Position numbers and translations under genes: made by a program
From: Dyella humicola
GTDB taxonomy: Bacteria; Pseudomonadota; Gammaproteobacteria; Xanthomonadales; Rhodanobacteraceae
DNA: 64,000 nucleotides
Reading direction: 5' to 3'
Assembly: GCF_026283945.1 (NCBI RefSeq)
Contig: NZ_JAPDPC010000001.1
Location: 2,914,001 to 2,978,000 of the forward strand
Notes under the pieces: model-generated
Databases searched by the model: none
Told to the model about the DNA's origin: nothing
Seen by the model: only the letters and a program-made list of their open reading frames with translations
Part shown: in pieces, positions 27,602-37,967 of the stretch
Layout: every line of letters starts with the position of its first letter
How positions within the stretch are numbered: the first letter of the stretch is position 1

Positions 27602-27677
27602 TGGTGCCGGAAATAGGAATCGAACCTACGACCTACGCATTACGAATGCGCCGCTCTACCAACTGAGCTATTCCGGC
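27602..27677 (-). tRNA. tRNA-Thr (CGU anticodon)
   Basis: A 76-base cloverleaf with encoded CCA. Acceptor GCCGGAA pairs with TTCCGGC. The anticodon stem GCGCA/TGCGT encloses the loop TTCGTAA, giving anticodon CGU, which reads ACG threonine codons. The T-arm contains GGTTCGATTCC. A promoter lies directly upstream and an intrinsic terminator directly downstream, so it is a single-gene transcription unit. Confidence 0.97.
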
Positions 27678-27689
27678 GAGGAACCGCTA

Positions 27690-27718
27690 ATTCTACGGAG
27701 CTGAGGGAAACCGTGCAA
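27690..27718 (-). promoter_or_regulatory. Promoter of tRNA-Thr
   Basis: On the minus strand, -35 TTGCAC, a 17-base spacer and -10 TAGAAT, ending 12 bases before the mature tRNA 5' end. Spacing is ideal for sigma70. Confidence 0.75.
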
Positions 27719-27729
27719 GCCGTTCGCGC

Positions 27730-28689
27730 TTACAGACTCGCGGAAGAACTGCCGACCATGCGCAGTTCCTTTGGCAGCGCGAAGGTGATGGTTTCCGGTT
27801 CGCCGTCCAGTTCGCGCACCGCGCCCGCGCCCCAGGACTGCAGGCGCGCGATCACGTCGCGAACGAGCTTCTCGGGCGCCGAGGCGCCGGCTGTCAGGCC
27901 AATGCGCGTGACACCATCGAGCCAACTGCGCTCGATGTGTTCGGCGCCGTCGATCAGATAGGAGCGCACGCCCTGCTTCTCAGCCAGCTCGCGCAGGCGA
28001 TTGGAATTGGAACTGTTCACCGAACCGACCACCAGCATCAGATCCACCGCATCGGCCAGGCGGCGCACGGCATCCTGGCGATTCTGGGTGGCGTAGCAGA
28101 TGTCGTCCTTGCGCGGTCCTTCAATGTCCGCGAATTTCTCGCGCAACGCGGCAATGATCGCCTTGGTGTCATCCACCGACAGCGTGGTCTGGGTGACGTA
28201 GGAAAGCTCATGCGGGAACTTCGGTTCCAGCGCAGCCACGCACTCCACCGACTCGACCAGCAGGATTTCGCCCGTATTGGCCGGGTTCCACTGCCCCATG
28301 GTGCCTTCGACTTCCGGATGGCCGGCGTGGCCGATCAGCACGACGCTACGTCCCAGGCGTCCCAGCCGCGCGACTTCCATATGGACCTTGGTGACCAGCG
28401 GACAGGTGGCGTCGAATACGTTGAGCTTGCGTTGGTCGGCCTCTTCGCGCACGGCTTTGGAAACACCATGGGCGCTGAAGATGACGGTGGCGCCATCGGG
28501 CACCTCGTGCAGCTCTTCCACGAACACCGCGCCATCGGCGCGCAGCTTGTCGACCACGTAGCGGTTATGCACCACTTCATGCCGCACGTAGATCGGCGCG
28601 CCATAGGATTCGAGCGCACGCTCGACGATGGCGATGGCGCGGTCCACGCCGGCGCAAAATCCACGGGGGTTGGCGAGCAGGATATCCAC
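27730..28689 (-). CDS. ispH: 4-hydroxy-3-methylbut-2-enyl diphosphate reductase (IspH/LytB)
   Basis: Last enzyme of the MEP isoprenoid pathway; it reduces HMBPP to IPP and DMAPP with a [4Fe-4S] cluster. The 319-residue length is standard. The three cluster cysteines are in GFCAGVD (Cys12), [11 protein letters not shown] and ICYATQNRQ. The start is a GTG preceded by GGAG at good spacing; the open frame extends 14 codons further without family similarity. It is the distal gene of ribF-ileS-lspA-ispH and lies beside the pilus cluster, the same neighbourhood as in Pseudomonas. Confidence 0.97.
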   Translation of the reverse strand: MDILLANPRGFCAGVDRAIAIVERALESYGAPIYVRHEVVHNRYVVDKLRADGAVFVEELHEVPDGATVIFSAHGVSKAVREEADQRKLNVFDATCPLVTKVHMEVARLGRLGRSVVLIGHAGHPEVEGTMGQWNPANTGEILLVESVECVAALEPKFPHELSYVTQTTLSVDDTKAIIAALREKFADIEGPRKDDICYATQNRQDAVRRLADAVDLMLVVGSVNSSNSNRLRELAEKQGVRSYLIDGAEHIERSWLDGVTRIGLTAGASAPEKLVRDVIARLQSWGAGAVRELDGEPETITFALPKELRMVGSSSASL

Positions 28690-28768
28690 GGAGGCTCCGA
28701 ACCTGGAATTGGTCGACTGACAGGCCCGCATTATCGCACGGCCCGCCCGGGGGCACGTTAGGGGGCGC

Positions 28769-29260
28769 TCAGGCCTTGGCCTTGCCCGTGAACAGGCCGA
28801 ACACGATCAGCATGACGGCGCCCACGGTGATGCCGCAGTCGGCCAGGTTGAATACCGGGTAGCTCCACTCGCGGTAGTACACCTGGATGAAATCGGTGAC
28901 TTGGGCCGCATGCAGGCGGTCGATCAGGTTGCCTAGCGCGCCACCGACAATGAGACCGAGCGGCAAGGCCGTGCGCCAGTCTCGGCGCGGCGTGCGTGCC
29001 AGCCACACGACCAGCACGCTGGTGATCACCAGGGCCAGCAGTACGAAGAACCAACGCTGCCAGCCCGCGCTGCTCGCCAGGAAACTGAAGGCCGCACCGG
29101 TATTGAAAGCCAAGGTCCAGTTGAGCAGGCCCAGAATGACCGGATGCGGCACACCCGCCGGCTGCAACGCACCCAGTGCCCACCATTTGCTGAGCTGGTC
29201 GAGCACGATGACAGCTAACGATAGCCACAGCCAGGAAAGTGCGTTGGGTTTGGGGTTCAT
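28769..29260 (-). CDS. lspA: Lipoprotein signal peptidase (LspA)
   Basis: Inner-membrane aspartic protease that removes the signal peptides of prolipoproteins. Its 163 residues have four membrane segments. Catalytic Asp residues lie in GNLIDRLH and NLADCGI, and DQLSKWW near the N-terminus is also conserved. ATG at 29260 was chosen; 15 further upstream codons are open but unlike the family. One predicted client, a BamC-like lipoprotein, is in this window. Confidence 0.96.
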   Translation of the reverse strand: MNPKPNALSWLWLSLAVIVLDQLSKWWALGALQPAGVPHPVILGLLNWTLAFNTGAAFSFLASSAGWQRWFFVLLALVITSVLVVWLARTPRRDWRTALPLGLIVGGALGNLIDRLHAAQVTDFIQVYYREWSYPVFNLADCGITVGAVMLIVFGLFTGKAKA

Positions 29261-29287
29261 AGGCGAGTCGTTAGGAGGAGTTGAATC

Positions 29288-29435
29288 CCTCTCTCCTCCG
29301 GGCAAGTCCCATCGGAGAGAAGGCTGGGGTTAGGGGCCAATCCTGCGACAAGAGAGAGCCAAGCGACTTTCCTTGCAAGCTCGTCGCGAGCACCCGCCCC
29401 TCACCTCGGTCCTCTCCCCGGAGGGGAGAGGAAGA
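29288..29435. repeat. Inverted pair of REP-like palindromic elements
   Basis: Two related GC-rich units face each other between ileS and lspA. The left one (about 29288-29337) has a CTCTCCTCCG...CGGAGAGA stem followed by GGCTGGGGTTAGGGG. The right one (about 29396-29435) is the reverse complement of the same plan, with CCTCTCCCC/GGGGAGAGG as a perfect 9-base-pair hairpin at 29411-29431. This is the head-to-tail layout of BIME-type REP doublets. The hairpin next to the ileS stop has no T-tract, so it is not a classical terminator. Confidence 0.65.
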
Positions 29436-29442
29436 AAGCTAA

Positions 29443-32307
29443 CTAGAACCAGCGGCGGTCTTCGCCCGGGCCTTCCACATTGCTGATGCAGCGATCGCAC
29501 AGCTCCAGATGCGCGGCGTGCGTGCCGACGTCATCACGGCGGTGCCAGCAGCGCACGCACTTGGCGGCGTCGCTCACCGTGGCCGAGACCCAGACGTCGG
29601 CGCCTTCCAGCTCGGTCAGCACGGCGTCTGCTGGCTGGCCACCGGCCAGATCCATGCGCAGCTCCGAGGTGATGAAGAAGAAGCGCAGCTCGGAGGCCAC
29701 TGGTGCATAACGCGACACGATGGCCTGATCGGCGTGGATCGCCAGCTTTGCTTCCAGCGACGCGCCAATCTGCTCGCCCTTGCGCATGCCTTCGAGCACG
29801 CGCGAAGCGGTGTCACGGATGGCCAGCAGGTCGGACCAGTAGCGACGCTGCTCTGGCGAACTCTGCGTGGCGCCAAGGCCGTCGTACCAGGTTTCGAACA
29901 GCACGCTTTCGCTGCGCTGGCCCGGCAGGTTCTGCCAAATCTCCTCGGCGGTGAACGTCAACACCGGCGCCAGCCAGCGCACCAGCGCTTCGGCGATGCG
30001 GTACATCGCGCTCTGCGCGCTGCGACGACCATGGCTGTCGGTCGGCATCGTGTAGAGGCGATCCTTGGTGATATCCAGATACAGCGCACCGAGTTCGTTG
30101 GTGCAGTAATTCTGCACGCGCTGCACGATCTCGGGGAAGTCGTAGCGGTCGTACGCCGCTGCGACTGCCTGCTGCACGTCATACGCCTGCTGCACCGCCC
30201 ACTGGTCCAGCAGCAGGCTCTGCTCCACCGGCACCAGGTGCTTGCTCGGATCGAAGCCATCCAGATTGCCGAGCAGGAAGCGCGCCGTGTTGCGGATACG
30301 ACGATAGGTATCGGACACGCGCTTGAGGATCTCGTCGGACAGCGACATCTCGTTGCGGTAGTCGGTCGAGCAGATCCACAGGCGCAGGATGTCCGCGCCC
30401 AGCGTCTTCATGATGTCCTGCGGCTCGATGCCGTTGCCCAGCGACTTGGACATCTTGCGACCCTGCGCATCCACGGTGAAACCGTGAGTGAGCACGTCCT
30501 GGTACGGCGCGCGCGCAAACATGGCCGCCGAGGTGAGCAGCGACGACTGGAACCAGCCACGATGCTGGTCCGAGCCTTCCAAGTACATCACCTTGTAGCT
30601 GTCCGCGTTGCCCTGTTGCAGCTCGGGACGCTGGCCAATCACGGCGAAGTGGCTGACACCGGAGTCGAACCAGACGTCGAGCACGTCCAGGACCTTCTCG
30701 TAGTCCTTGGCCTGGTCGCCCAGCAATTCGGCTGGCTCCAGCGCATACCAGGCGTCGATGCCGCCCTGCTCCATGCGCTTGGCCACCTGTTCCATCAAGG
30801 CGACGCTGTCCGGATGCGGTTCCTGCGTCGCCTTGTGCACAAACAACGCGATCGGCACGCCCCAGGTACGCTGGCGCGAGATGCACCAGTCGGGACGATC
30901 GCTGACCATGCCGGCAATACGTTCTTCACCCCAGCCTGGCACCCAGCGCACCTGCTTGATCGCATCGAGCGCAGTCTGGCGCAGCCCCTGCTGCTCCATG
31001 CTGATGAACCACTGCGGCGTGGTGCGGAAGATCACCGGCGTCTTGTGGCGCCAGCAATGCGGATAACTGTGTTCGATCCTGGCGAACGCCAACAGCACGC
31101 CCTGGCGGCGCAGCAGGTCGACGATCGCATCGTTGGCCTTCCACACATGCAGGCCGGCGATGACCGTGCCATCCACCGCGGCCGGTGTGTCGGCACGATA
31201 GGTGCCGCGACTCTCGATGTAGTTGAGCGTCTCGATGCCGTACTTGCGCGATACCACGAAGTCTTCCACGCCGTGGTCGGGCGAGGTATGCACGGCGCCG
31301 GTACCGTCTTCGGCAGAGACGTGCTCGCCGAGCAGCACCGGCACTGCGCGCGGGTAGAACGGGTGCTGCAACAGCACGCCTTCCAGCGCTTGGCCGGCGG
31401 CGTGGCCGAGCACGTTCGCCTGCTCCAGGCCATAACGGTGCGAAGCCTTCTCGGCAAGGGCACTGGCGACCACCAGCAACACGCGGCGGCCGTCGCGCGG
31501 CTGGACTTCGATCAGCGCATATTCCAGTTCCTCACCGAGCGAGACGGCCAGGCTTTCCGGCAGGGTCCACGGCGTGGTGGTCCAGATCGGTACGGCCACG
31601 ATGGCCTCGCCCGCATCGACGCCGAATTTCTGCGCCAAGGCCTTGGGATCGATCGCGTCATAAGCGACGTCGACCGCCGGCGAAACCTTGTCGGCGTATT
31701 CGATCTCGGCCTCGGCCAGCGCGGAGCCGCAATCGAAACACCAATACACCGGCTTGGCGCCGCGCACGACGTGGCCGTTGGCGACGATCTTTGCCAGCGC
31801 ACGCACCATGTCGGCCTCGTACTTGAAATCCATCGTGCGGTACGGATGGTCCCAGTCACCCAGCACGCCCAGGCGCTTGAAATCGGTGCGCTGCAGGTCG
31901 ATCTGCTGCTGCGCATATTCGCGGCACTTCTGGCGGAACGCGGCAGCGTCAAGTTTGTCGCCCGCCTTGCCGAATTTCTTTTCGACCGCGATCTCGATCG
32001 GCAGGCCATGGCAGTCCCAGCCGGGCACGTACGGCGCACGGTAGCCGGCCAGTAGGCGCGACTTCACCACCACGTCCTTCAGCACCTTGTTGACGGCATG
32101 GCCCAGGTGGATGGCACCGTTCGCGTACGGCGGGCCATCATGGAGCACGAATACCTTGTCGCGCTCGGCAGCGCGCTGCTGAATTTGCGCGTAGCGGCCC
32201 ACCTGCTCCCAATCGGCCAGCCATTTCGGCTCGCGCTTGGGCAGGTCGCCGCGCATCGAGAATTCCGTCTGCGGCAGGTTGATGGTGTGCTTGTAATCCT
32301 GAGTCAT
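29443..32307 (-). CDS. ileS: Isoleucyl-tRNA synthetase
   Basis: Class I synthetase charging tRNA-Ile, 954 residues. It has the HIGH-type motif HLGH at 67-70, an editing (CP1) domain in the middle, and KMSKS at about 617-621. A C-terminal zinc site has CVRC and CDRC pairs with the WHRRDD linker, typical of bacterial IleRS. CAGG lies just before the ATG. It is the middle gene of murJ-ribF-ileS-lspA-ispH. Confidence 0.98.
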   Translation of the reverse strand: MTQDYKHTINLPQTEFSMRGDLPKREPKWLADWEQVGRYAQIQQRAAERDKVFVLHDGPPYANGAIHLGHAVNKVLKDVVVKSRLLAGYRAPYVPGWDCHGLPIEIAVEKKFGKAGDKLDAAAFRQKCREYAQQQIDLQRTDFKRLGVLGDWDHPYRTMDFKYEADMVRALAKIVANGHVVRGAKPVYWCFDCGSALAEAEIEYADKVSPAVDVAYDAIDPKALAQKFGVDAGEAIVAVPIWTTTPWTLPESLAVSLGEELEYALIEVQPRDGRRVLLVVASALAEKASHRYGLEQANVLGHAAGQALEGVLLQHPFYPRAVPVLLGEHVSAEDGTGAVHTSPDHGVEDFVVSRKYGIETLNYIESRGTYRADTPAAVDGTVIAGLHVWKANDAIVDLLRRQGVLLAFARIEHSYPHCWRHKTPVIFRTTPQWFISMEQQGLRQTALDAIKQVRWVPGWGEERIAGMVSDRPDWCISRQRTWGVPIALFVHKATQEPHPDSVALMEQVAKRMEQGGIDAWYALEPAELLGDQAKDYEKVLDVLDVWFDSGVSHFAVIGQRPELQQGNADSYKVMYLEGSDQHRGWFQSSLLTSAAMFARAPYQDVLTHGFTVDAQGRKMSKSLGNGIEPQDIMKTLGADILRLWICSTDYRNEMSLSDEILKRVSDTYRRIRNTARFLLGNLDGFDPSKHLVPVEQSLLLDQWAVQQAYDVQQAVAAAYDRYDFPEIVQRVQNYCTNELGALYLDITKDRLYTMPTDSHGRRSAQSAMYRIAEALVRWLAPVLTFTAEEIWQNLPGQRSESVLFETWYDGLGATQSSPEQRRYWSDLLAIRDTASRVLEGMRKGEQIGASLEAKLAIHADQAIVSRYAPVASELRFFFITSELRMDLAGGQPADAVLTELEGADVWVSATVSDAAKCVRCWHRRDDVGTHAAHLELCDRCISNVEGPGEDRRWF

Positions 32308-32420
32308 TGCCTGAATGCCGTCGGGTTGTGCCTGGCGCGGACATGCCGGCGCCGTTGCTCATTGCTGTTGGGGTCGCCATCGACATGGCGAAAGCGCCAA
32401 CGTTACCGGATTTGGGGCGC

Positions 32421-33374
32421 TTACGCCTCGCTGAGGCGCGGATTCATGCCCAGCAGCTCGCGTGCCTGGCGCGAGTCGTGCGCCATCTGCGCCTTTAGCG
32501 CGTCCAGATCATCGAATTTCAGCTCGTCACGCAGCTTGGCCACGAACTCCACCGCCATGCGCTGGCCGTAAAGATCGCCATCGAAATCGAACAGATGGAC
32601 TTCCAGCAGCGGCTCGGCGACTTCATTGATGGTCGGCCTTATGCCGAGGCTGGCCACGCCGGGCCAACTGCATTCGCTCTCACCCAGACCCACGCGCACG
32701 GCGAAGATGCCATGCACCGGGCTGGTGCGCTCGCGCAGATGAATATTGGCAGTGGGGTAGCCCAGCGTTCGCCCCAGCTGGTGACCGTATTCCACCTTGC
32801 CCTCGATCACGAACGGACGGCCAAGCAGCGGGGCCGCGCCGGCGAACTCGCCCGCCGCCAGCAGCATGCGCACGCGCGTGGCGGAAATCCGTGCACCATC
32901 CAGCAACACGGGCGGCATCGTGCGGGCAACGAACCCCTTTTCAGCACCCAGCCTTTGCAACATGGCCACATCGCCGCCACGCTTGTGACCGAAGCGGAAG
33001 TCGCCACCAACCCAGACTTCACGCGCGCCAATCCGGTCAACCAGCACGCGCTGCAAGAAATCCTCGGCCGACATCTCCGTCAACGCATGATTGAAACGCA
33101 GCAGCAGGACGTGCTCCATCCCGGCCGCGTCGAAACCAAGCAGCTTCTCGCGCACGCTGGAAAGCCGTGGCACCGGCTCAGGCGAAAAGTAGGCCCGCGG
33201 CAGTGGCTCGAAGCTCACCACCACCGGCGTCAGCTTGCGTTCGGTCGCGCGGGCGCGCACCTCCGCCAGCAAGGCCTGGTGGCCTCGATGCAGGCCATCG
33301 AACGCGCCGACCGCAACCACGCTGCCGCCGGGAGCCAGACAGGTGCCGGCAACATCCCTGGAAAGTCTCATCAT
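32421..33374 (-). CDS. ribF: Bifunctional riboflavin kinase/FAD synthetase (RibF)
   Basis: Makes FMN and then FAD from riboflavin. Of its 317 residues, the N-terminal nucleotidyltransferase domain contains GAFDGLHRGHQ and the C-terminal riboflavin kinase domain contains LGYPTANI. Two consecutive ATGs begin the frame (MMRL). No Shine-Dalgarno is seen; instead TATACT lies exactly six bases before the first ATG, which suggests a leaderless mRNA and a promoter of its own. It is separated from ileS by 113 bases. Confidence 0.96.
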   Translation of the reverse strand: MMRLSRDVAGTCLAPGGSVVAVGAFDGLHRGHQALLAEVRARATERKLTPVVVSFEPLPRAYFSPEPVPRLSSVREKLLGFDAAGMEHVLLLRFNHALTEMSAEDFLQRVLVDRIGAREVWVGGDFRFGHKRGGDVAMLQRLGAEKGFVARTMPPVLLDGARISATRVRMLLAAGEFAGAAPLLGRPFVIEGKVEYGHQLGRTLGYPTANIHLRERTSPVHGIFAVRVGLGESECSWPGVASLGIRPTINEVAEPLLEVHLFDFDGDLYGQRMAVEFVAKLRDELKFDDLDALKAQMAHDSRQARELLGMNPRLSEA

Positions 33375-33420
33375 TCAGCGAGTATAGCGGCTGCAATGCC
33401 CGCCCCGCCTCGCTTAACTG

Positions 33421-35028
33421 TCACACGCCGCGAAGTTCACGCATGCGGAATCCGGCAGCAAACAGGGTGACGACATAGGCGCCGCCGCCCGCCGCTACCA
33501 GCACCGCCAGACGCCAGACGCGGGTCCATTTCGAGGCGGCGGTCCAGTCCGGCCAGATCCACATGCCCAGCAGCAAGACGGCAATCATCACCGCGCAGGA
33601 CAGCGCCAGGCGCAGCATGTGTCGGGCCCAGCCCGGCTGGCGCTGATACACCCCGGCGTGGCGCAGCCAGCGCCACAGCAGGCCCAGGTTGATGTAGCTG
33701 GCCAGCGCACTGGCCATGCCCAGCGCCATATGCAGGCCAGGCACCGCGGCCAGCGCCGCCAGCCATGGCAGTTGCTTCTGCGCCGGCGTCGCCCACAGGC
33801 TAAACAGCAGCAGCAGGAACAGCAGGTTGAACACCATGTTCGCCACCAGCGAGGCCACACCAGCGCGCACCGGCGTCCTGGTGTCCTGGCGTGCGTAGAA
33901 CGCCGGCAACACCACCTTGACCAGGGCAAACGCCGGCAAGCCGAAACTGAGCGCCGTGATGGACAGCGTCGCCATGCGTGTATCAAACGGGGTGAACTGC
34001 CCGTGCTGGAACAGCGTCGCCACCAGCGGCTTGGCCAGCAGCATCAGCGCAAACATGGCGGGAACTGCGATCAGCAAGGTCGTGCGCAAACCCCAGTCCA
34101 GCGCCTTGGAGAAACCATCCCGATCCGTGGTGACGTGGTGGCGCGACAGCGACGGCAGGATCACCGTACCCAGCGCCACGCCGAATAGGCCCAGAGGCAA
34201 TTCCAGAAAGCGATCGGCCTGCGACAGCCAGCTCTGCGAGCCCGTCATCAAATAGGCCGCAATCACCGTATCCAGCAACAGGTTGATCTGCGCCACCGAG
34301 GACCCGAACAGGGTCGGCACCATCAGCCTGAGAATCCGGCGCACATCCGGATGGCTCCAGCCCCAGCGCGGCAAGGTCAGCAGATCCAGGCCACGCAGCG
34401 CAGGCAGCTGAAACAGCAGCTGCAGGATGCCGGCCGCCAGGATCGCCCAACCCATCGCCATGATCGGCGGCTCGATCCGCCGCGACAACCACAGCGCACC
34501 GCCGATCATGCACAGATTGAGGATCACCGGCGTCAGCGCCGGCAAGGCGAAACGGTGGAAGCTATTGAGCGCACCGCCCGACAAGGCGGTCAGGGACACG
34601 AACAGCAGAAACGGGAAGGTCAGCCGCAGTAGATCAGCGGTCAGCGTGAACTTTTCCGGCGTATCGGCCGCACCCTGTGAAAACAGCGTGGCCACCTGGG
34701 GTGCAAAGATCACGCCCAGCGCGGTAACCACCAGCAAAACGGCCCCAAGCGTCCCTGAGACGCGAGACATCAGCTGCTTGAGATCCTCGTGGCTGCGCTT
34801 TTCCTTCACCTCGGTGAAAACCGGCACAAAGGCCGTGGAGAACGAACCCTCGGCGAACAGGCGGCGCATGAAGTTGGGAATGCGGAATGCCACCCAGAAT
34901 GCGTCCGTCGCGGCATTCGCGCCGAATACCGCATTGATGGACATATCCCGGACCAGACCGAGTACGCGCGAAATCATGGTCATGCTGCTGAACGACAGCA
35001 GCCCACGGAACATGCTGGGAGACTTCAT
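33421..35028 (-). CDS. murJ: Lipid II flippase MurJ (MviN)
   Basis: Inner-membrane flippase of the MOP superfamily that moves lipid II outward for peptidoglycan synthesis. From MKSPSMFRG the protein has 535 residues and about fourteen membrane segments. SMTMISRVLGLVRD and FRIPNFMRRLFAEGSFSTAFVPV are family signatures. The frame is open back to 35142, but those 38 residues are not membrane-like or conserved, so I start at 35028. It is divergent from rpsT, a common arrangement in gammaproteobacteria. Confidence 0.95.
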   Translation of the reverse strand: MKSPSMFRGLLSFSSMTMISRVLGLVRDMSINAVFGANAATDAFWVAFRIPNFMRRLFAEGSFSTAFVPVFTEVKEKRSHEDLKQLMSRVSGTLGAVLLVVTALGVIFAPQVATLFSQGAADTPEKFTLTADLLRLTFPFLLFVSLTALSGGALNSFHRFALPALTPVILNLCMIGGALWLSRRIEPPIMAMGWAILAAGILQLLFQLPALRGLDLLTLPRWGWSHPDVRRILRLMVPTLFGSSVAQINLLLDTVIAAYLMTGSQSWLSQADRFLELPLGLFGVALGTVILPSLSRHHVTTDRDGFSKALDWGLRTTLLIAVPAMFALMLLAKPLVATLFQHGQFTPFDTRMATLSITALSFGLPAFALVKVVLPAFYARQDTRTPVRAGVASLVANMVFNLLFLLLLFSLWATPAQKQLPWLAALAAVPGLHMALGMASALASYINLGLLWRWLRHAGVYQRQPGWARHMLRLALSCAVMIAVLLLGMWIWPDWTAASKWTRVWRLAVLVAAGGGAYVVTLFAAGFRMRELRGV

Positions 35029-35173
35029 GCCTCTGACGGTGCCTTTGCTTGAATGGGAGCCAGGCCGTGTCGGAACTCGACCCCCTGCCCGGGAAGGCGC
35101 ATAGTCTGACAGCCAGCGATGGCGAGATGACAGCTCAGACATGGCATAATGCGGGCCACCTGTTCACCTTTTT

Positions 35174-35230
35174 GCGCCTTTCAGAAGGCGCTACGCCAGG
35201 TTTGGCGCCTTGACAAACAGCTAAGCTGTT
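35174..35230. promoter_or_regulatory. Competing hairpins and a 15-bp palindrome between murJ and rpsT
   Basis: GCGCCTT (35174-35180), AAGGCGC (35185-35191) and GCGCCTT (35205-35211) can pair in two mutually exclusive ways. Immediately right of them is AACAGCT-A-AGCTGTT (35216-35230), a perfect palindrome whose last two bases start the rpsT -35 element. It could be an operator or a switch in the murJ leader; this is inference. Confidence 0.45.
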
Positions 35231-35257
35231 GACGCTACGGCGCATTGGCCGCATAAT
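35229..35257 (+). promoter_or_regulatory. Promoter of rpsT
   Basis: -35 TTGACG, a 17-base spacer and -10 CATAAT, about 40 bases upstream of the rpsT start codon. This is the best sigma70 match in the region. The palindrome at 35216-35230 overlaps its left edge. Confidence 0.75.
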
Positions 35258-35296
35258 CGCCGTCTTTTTCCAACCCAGCAATTCCGGAGTTCTACC

Positions 35297-35560
35297 TTGG
35301 CCAACATCAAGTCCGCGAAGAAGCGCGCGCGCCAGTCCGAGCAGCGCCGCCTGCGCAACGTCAGCGCCCGTTCCATGGTGCGCACCGCACTCAAGAAGGT
35401 CGTCAAGGCGATCGAGAATAAGGACAAGGCTGCTGCCGTCGAGGCGTTTGCCGCCGCGCAGCCGGTCATGGACCGCTATGCCGCTCGTGGCCTGATCCAC
35501 AAGAACAAGGCTGCTCGCCATAAGAGCCGCCTCAACGCCAAGATCCGCGAGCTGGCGTAA
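35297..35560 (+). CDS. rpsT: 30S ribosomal protein S20
   Basis: An 87-residue, strongly basic, helical ribosomal protein with the S20 opening [14 protein letters not shown]. Start codon is TTG with GGAG at good spacing (CCGGAGTTCTACC). E. coli rpsT also starts with UUG, where the weak codon takes part in autoregulation, so the same may apply here. A strong upstream promoter and a multiple terminator downstream make it monocistronic. Confidence 0.98.
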   Translation: MANIKSAKKRARQSEQRRLRNVSARSMVRTALKKVVKAIENKDKAAAVEAFAAAQPVMDRYAARGLIHKNKAARHKSRLNAKIRELA

Positions 35561-35594
35561 GCCAGCATTTAAGCGATTTTTGGGTTGGCGAAAA

Positions 35595-35720
35595 AGCCGG
35601 CGAAAGCCGGCTTTTTTGTGTTGTCTAAGCGCGGGGCCGGCGAAAGCCGGCTTTTTTGTGTTGTCTAAGCGCGGGGCCGGCAAAAGCCGGCTTTTTTATG
35701 TTGTCTAAGTGCGGGGCCGG
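35595..35720 (+). terminator. Triplicated rpsT terminator in a 40-bp tandem repeat
   Basis: Three consecutive 40-base units (35601-35640, 35641-35680, 35681-35720). The first two are identical and the third differs at three positions. Each unit boundary carries an intrinsic terminator, GCCGGC-GAAA (or CAAA)-GCCGGC followed by six Ts. The stems lie near 35595-35611, 35635-35651 and 35675-35691. Unit duplication has therefore produced three terminators in series behind rpsT. Confidence 0.9.
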
Positions 35721-35772
35721 CGAAGGTGCTGCTTTAGCTCCACTGAAACCCTCGCACGCAAATCAATGGCAC

Positions 35773-35927
35773 CGTCATTCCCGCGGCTCTCAACAGCCGA
35801 AGGGCTGGTCAAGCGGGAATCCAGTGCCTTTGATGTATCGGGCTTGCGGATCCATCGCAATCACCGGGCCATCCGCGGCCTCACTTGGGGCTCCGCTCAC
35901 TGGATTCCCGCTTTCGCGGGCATGACG
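35773..35927. repeat. MITE-like nested inverted repeat
   Basis: The outer ends CGTCATTCCCGCG and CGCGGGCATGACG match at 12 of 13 positions. An inner perfect 16-base-pair arm pairs AAGCGGGAATCCAGTG (35811-35826) with CACTGGATTCCCGCTT (35898-35913). The 155-base element has no coding capacity. This TCATTCCCGC...GGAATCCAGTG family is widespread as dispersed intergenic repeats in proteobacteria. It lies between the rpsT terminators and the obgE terminator. The whole 35561-35982 interval has no gene. Confidence 0.7.
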
Positions 35928-35939
35928 AGCAAAAAGAAA

Positions 35940-35956
35940 GGCGGCCAATGGCCGCC
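35940..35956 (-). terminator. Intrinsic terminator of rplU-rpmA-obgE
   Basis: GGCGGCC-AAT-GGCCGCC forms a 7-base-pair stem, followed on the minus strand by CTTTCTTTTT. It lies 26 bases beyond the obgE stop. Confidence 0.75.
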
Positions 35957-35982
35957 CTTTCAATCATGAGGATGTGGCGCGA

Positions 35983-37086
<1,104 letters not shown>

Positions 37087-37198
37087 TTAACGGTAAAGGG
37101 TAAGCGCGTTGCGGGCCCGTAGGCGGTAAAACACCGGCAAACGCCAGCTCAACCCTCGCTATCCACTCTTGCCGATTTATCTGCAAAACAAACGAAAA

Positions 37199-37216
37199 GC
37201 CCCGCCGAAGCGGGGC
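37199..37216 (-). terminator. Intrinsic terminator after rpmA
   Basis: GCCCCGC-CGAA-GCGGGGC stem followed on the minus strand by TTTTCGTTTGTTTT. It would end or attenuate rplU-rpmA transcription before obgE, so obgE may have partly independent expression. Confidence 0.8.
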
Positions 37217-37239
37217 CTTCGCTGCCGCATCGAAAGGAC

Positions 37240-37497
37240 TTAGCCCTTGACGACGCTGACGAACCTGCGGTTCTGCGGGCCACGGACCTTGAACTCTACG
37301 GTACCGTCGACCAGTGCGAACAAGGTGTGATCACGACCCAGACCCACGCCGGTACCCGGGTGGAACTGCGTGCCGCGCTGGCGAACGATGATGTTGCCGG
37401 CTTCGATGGCCTGGCCACCGTAGATCTTCACGCCGAGGTACTTCGGGTTCGAATCGCGACCGTTGCGGCTGGAACCTACGCCTTTTTTATGTGCCAT
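37240..37497 (-). CDS. rpmA: 50S ribosomal protein L27
   Basis: An 85-residue L27 with the conserved N-terminus [21 protein letters not shown], whose tail reaches the peptidyl transferase centre. No N-terminal extension needing protease processing is present. It is co-oriented with rplU 19 bases upstream. Confidence 0.98.
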   Translation of the reverse strand: MAHKKGVGSSRNGRDSNPKYLGVKIYGGQAIEAGNIIVRQRGTQFHPGTGVGLGRDHTLFALVDGTVEFKVRGPQNRRFVSVVKG

Positions 37498-37516
37498 GAC
37501 TTAGTGCTCCAGTTGC

Positions 37517-37831
37517 TCAGGCGTTGATGCCCGTGATCTCGACTTCGGTGAAATGCTGACGATGTCCCTGCTGCTTCTTGTGGTGCTTGCGGCGGCGGAA
37601 CTTGATGATGCGGATCTTGTCGGCACGGCCGTGCTTACGCACGGTAGCGCTGACCGTGGCACCGGCCACGGTGGGCGCGCCAACGGTGATCGACTCACCG
37701 GCACCAACCAGCAGAACCTGGTCGAAATTGATGGCGGCGCCTTCTTCGGCGTTCAACAGCTCCACGCGCAGGACATCGCCCTGCTGAACGCGGTACTGCT
37801 TGCCACCGGTCTTGATGACTGCGTAACTCAT
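37517..37831 (-). CDS. rplU: 50S ribosomal protein L21
   Basis: A 104-residue L21 starting [15 protein letters not shown], with the basic [15 protein letters not shown] stretch that contacts 23S rRNA. Eighteen upstream in-frame codons are rejected, because family members start at this Met and a promoter lies just upstream. Confidence 0.98.
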   Translation of the reverse strand: MSYAVIKTGGKQYRVQQGDVLRVELLNAEEGAAINFDQVLLVGAGESITVGAPTVAGATVSATVRKHGRADKIRIIKFRRRKHHKKQQGHRQHFTEVEITGINA

Positions 37832-37898
37832 GGGATTATCCCTTCTGTCGTTATTCTCTTGGGTTCGCCAGGCACAAACCGTCACCGGCGAACTGCGG

Positions 37899-37928
37899 AT
37901 TATAGCGAGCCTATCCGGCGCTGGTCAA
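37899..37928 (-). promoter_or_regulatory. Promoter of rplU-rpmA
   Basis: On the minus strand, -35 TTGACC, an 18-base spacer and a consensus -10 TATAAT, predicting a leader of about 60 bases before the rplU ATG. Confidence 0.85.
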
Positions 37929-37967
37929 TTACTGACCACCGACCGATCTGTGCACCGCGCACGCCGT

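Noticed and set aside
29411-29431. Intrinsic terminator of ileS
   Set aside because: The hairpin is perfect but has no T-tract on the minus strand, and it belongs to a REP-like doublet.
29509-32055. An 848-codon plus-strand open frame opposite ileS
   Set aside because: It mirrors the ileS codons, shows no family features and lacks a ribosome site.
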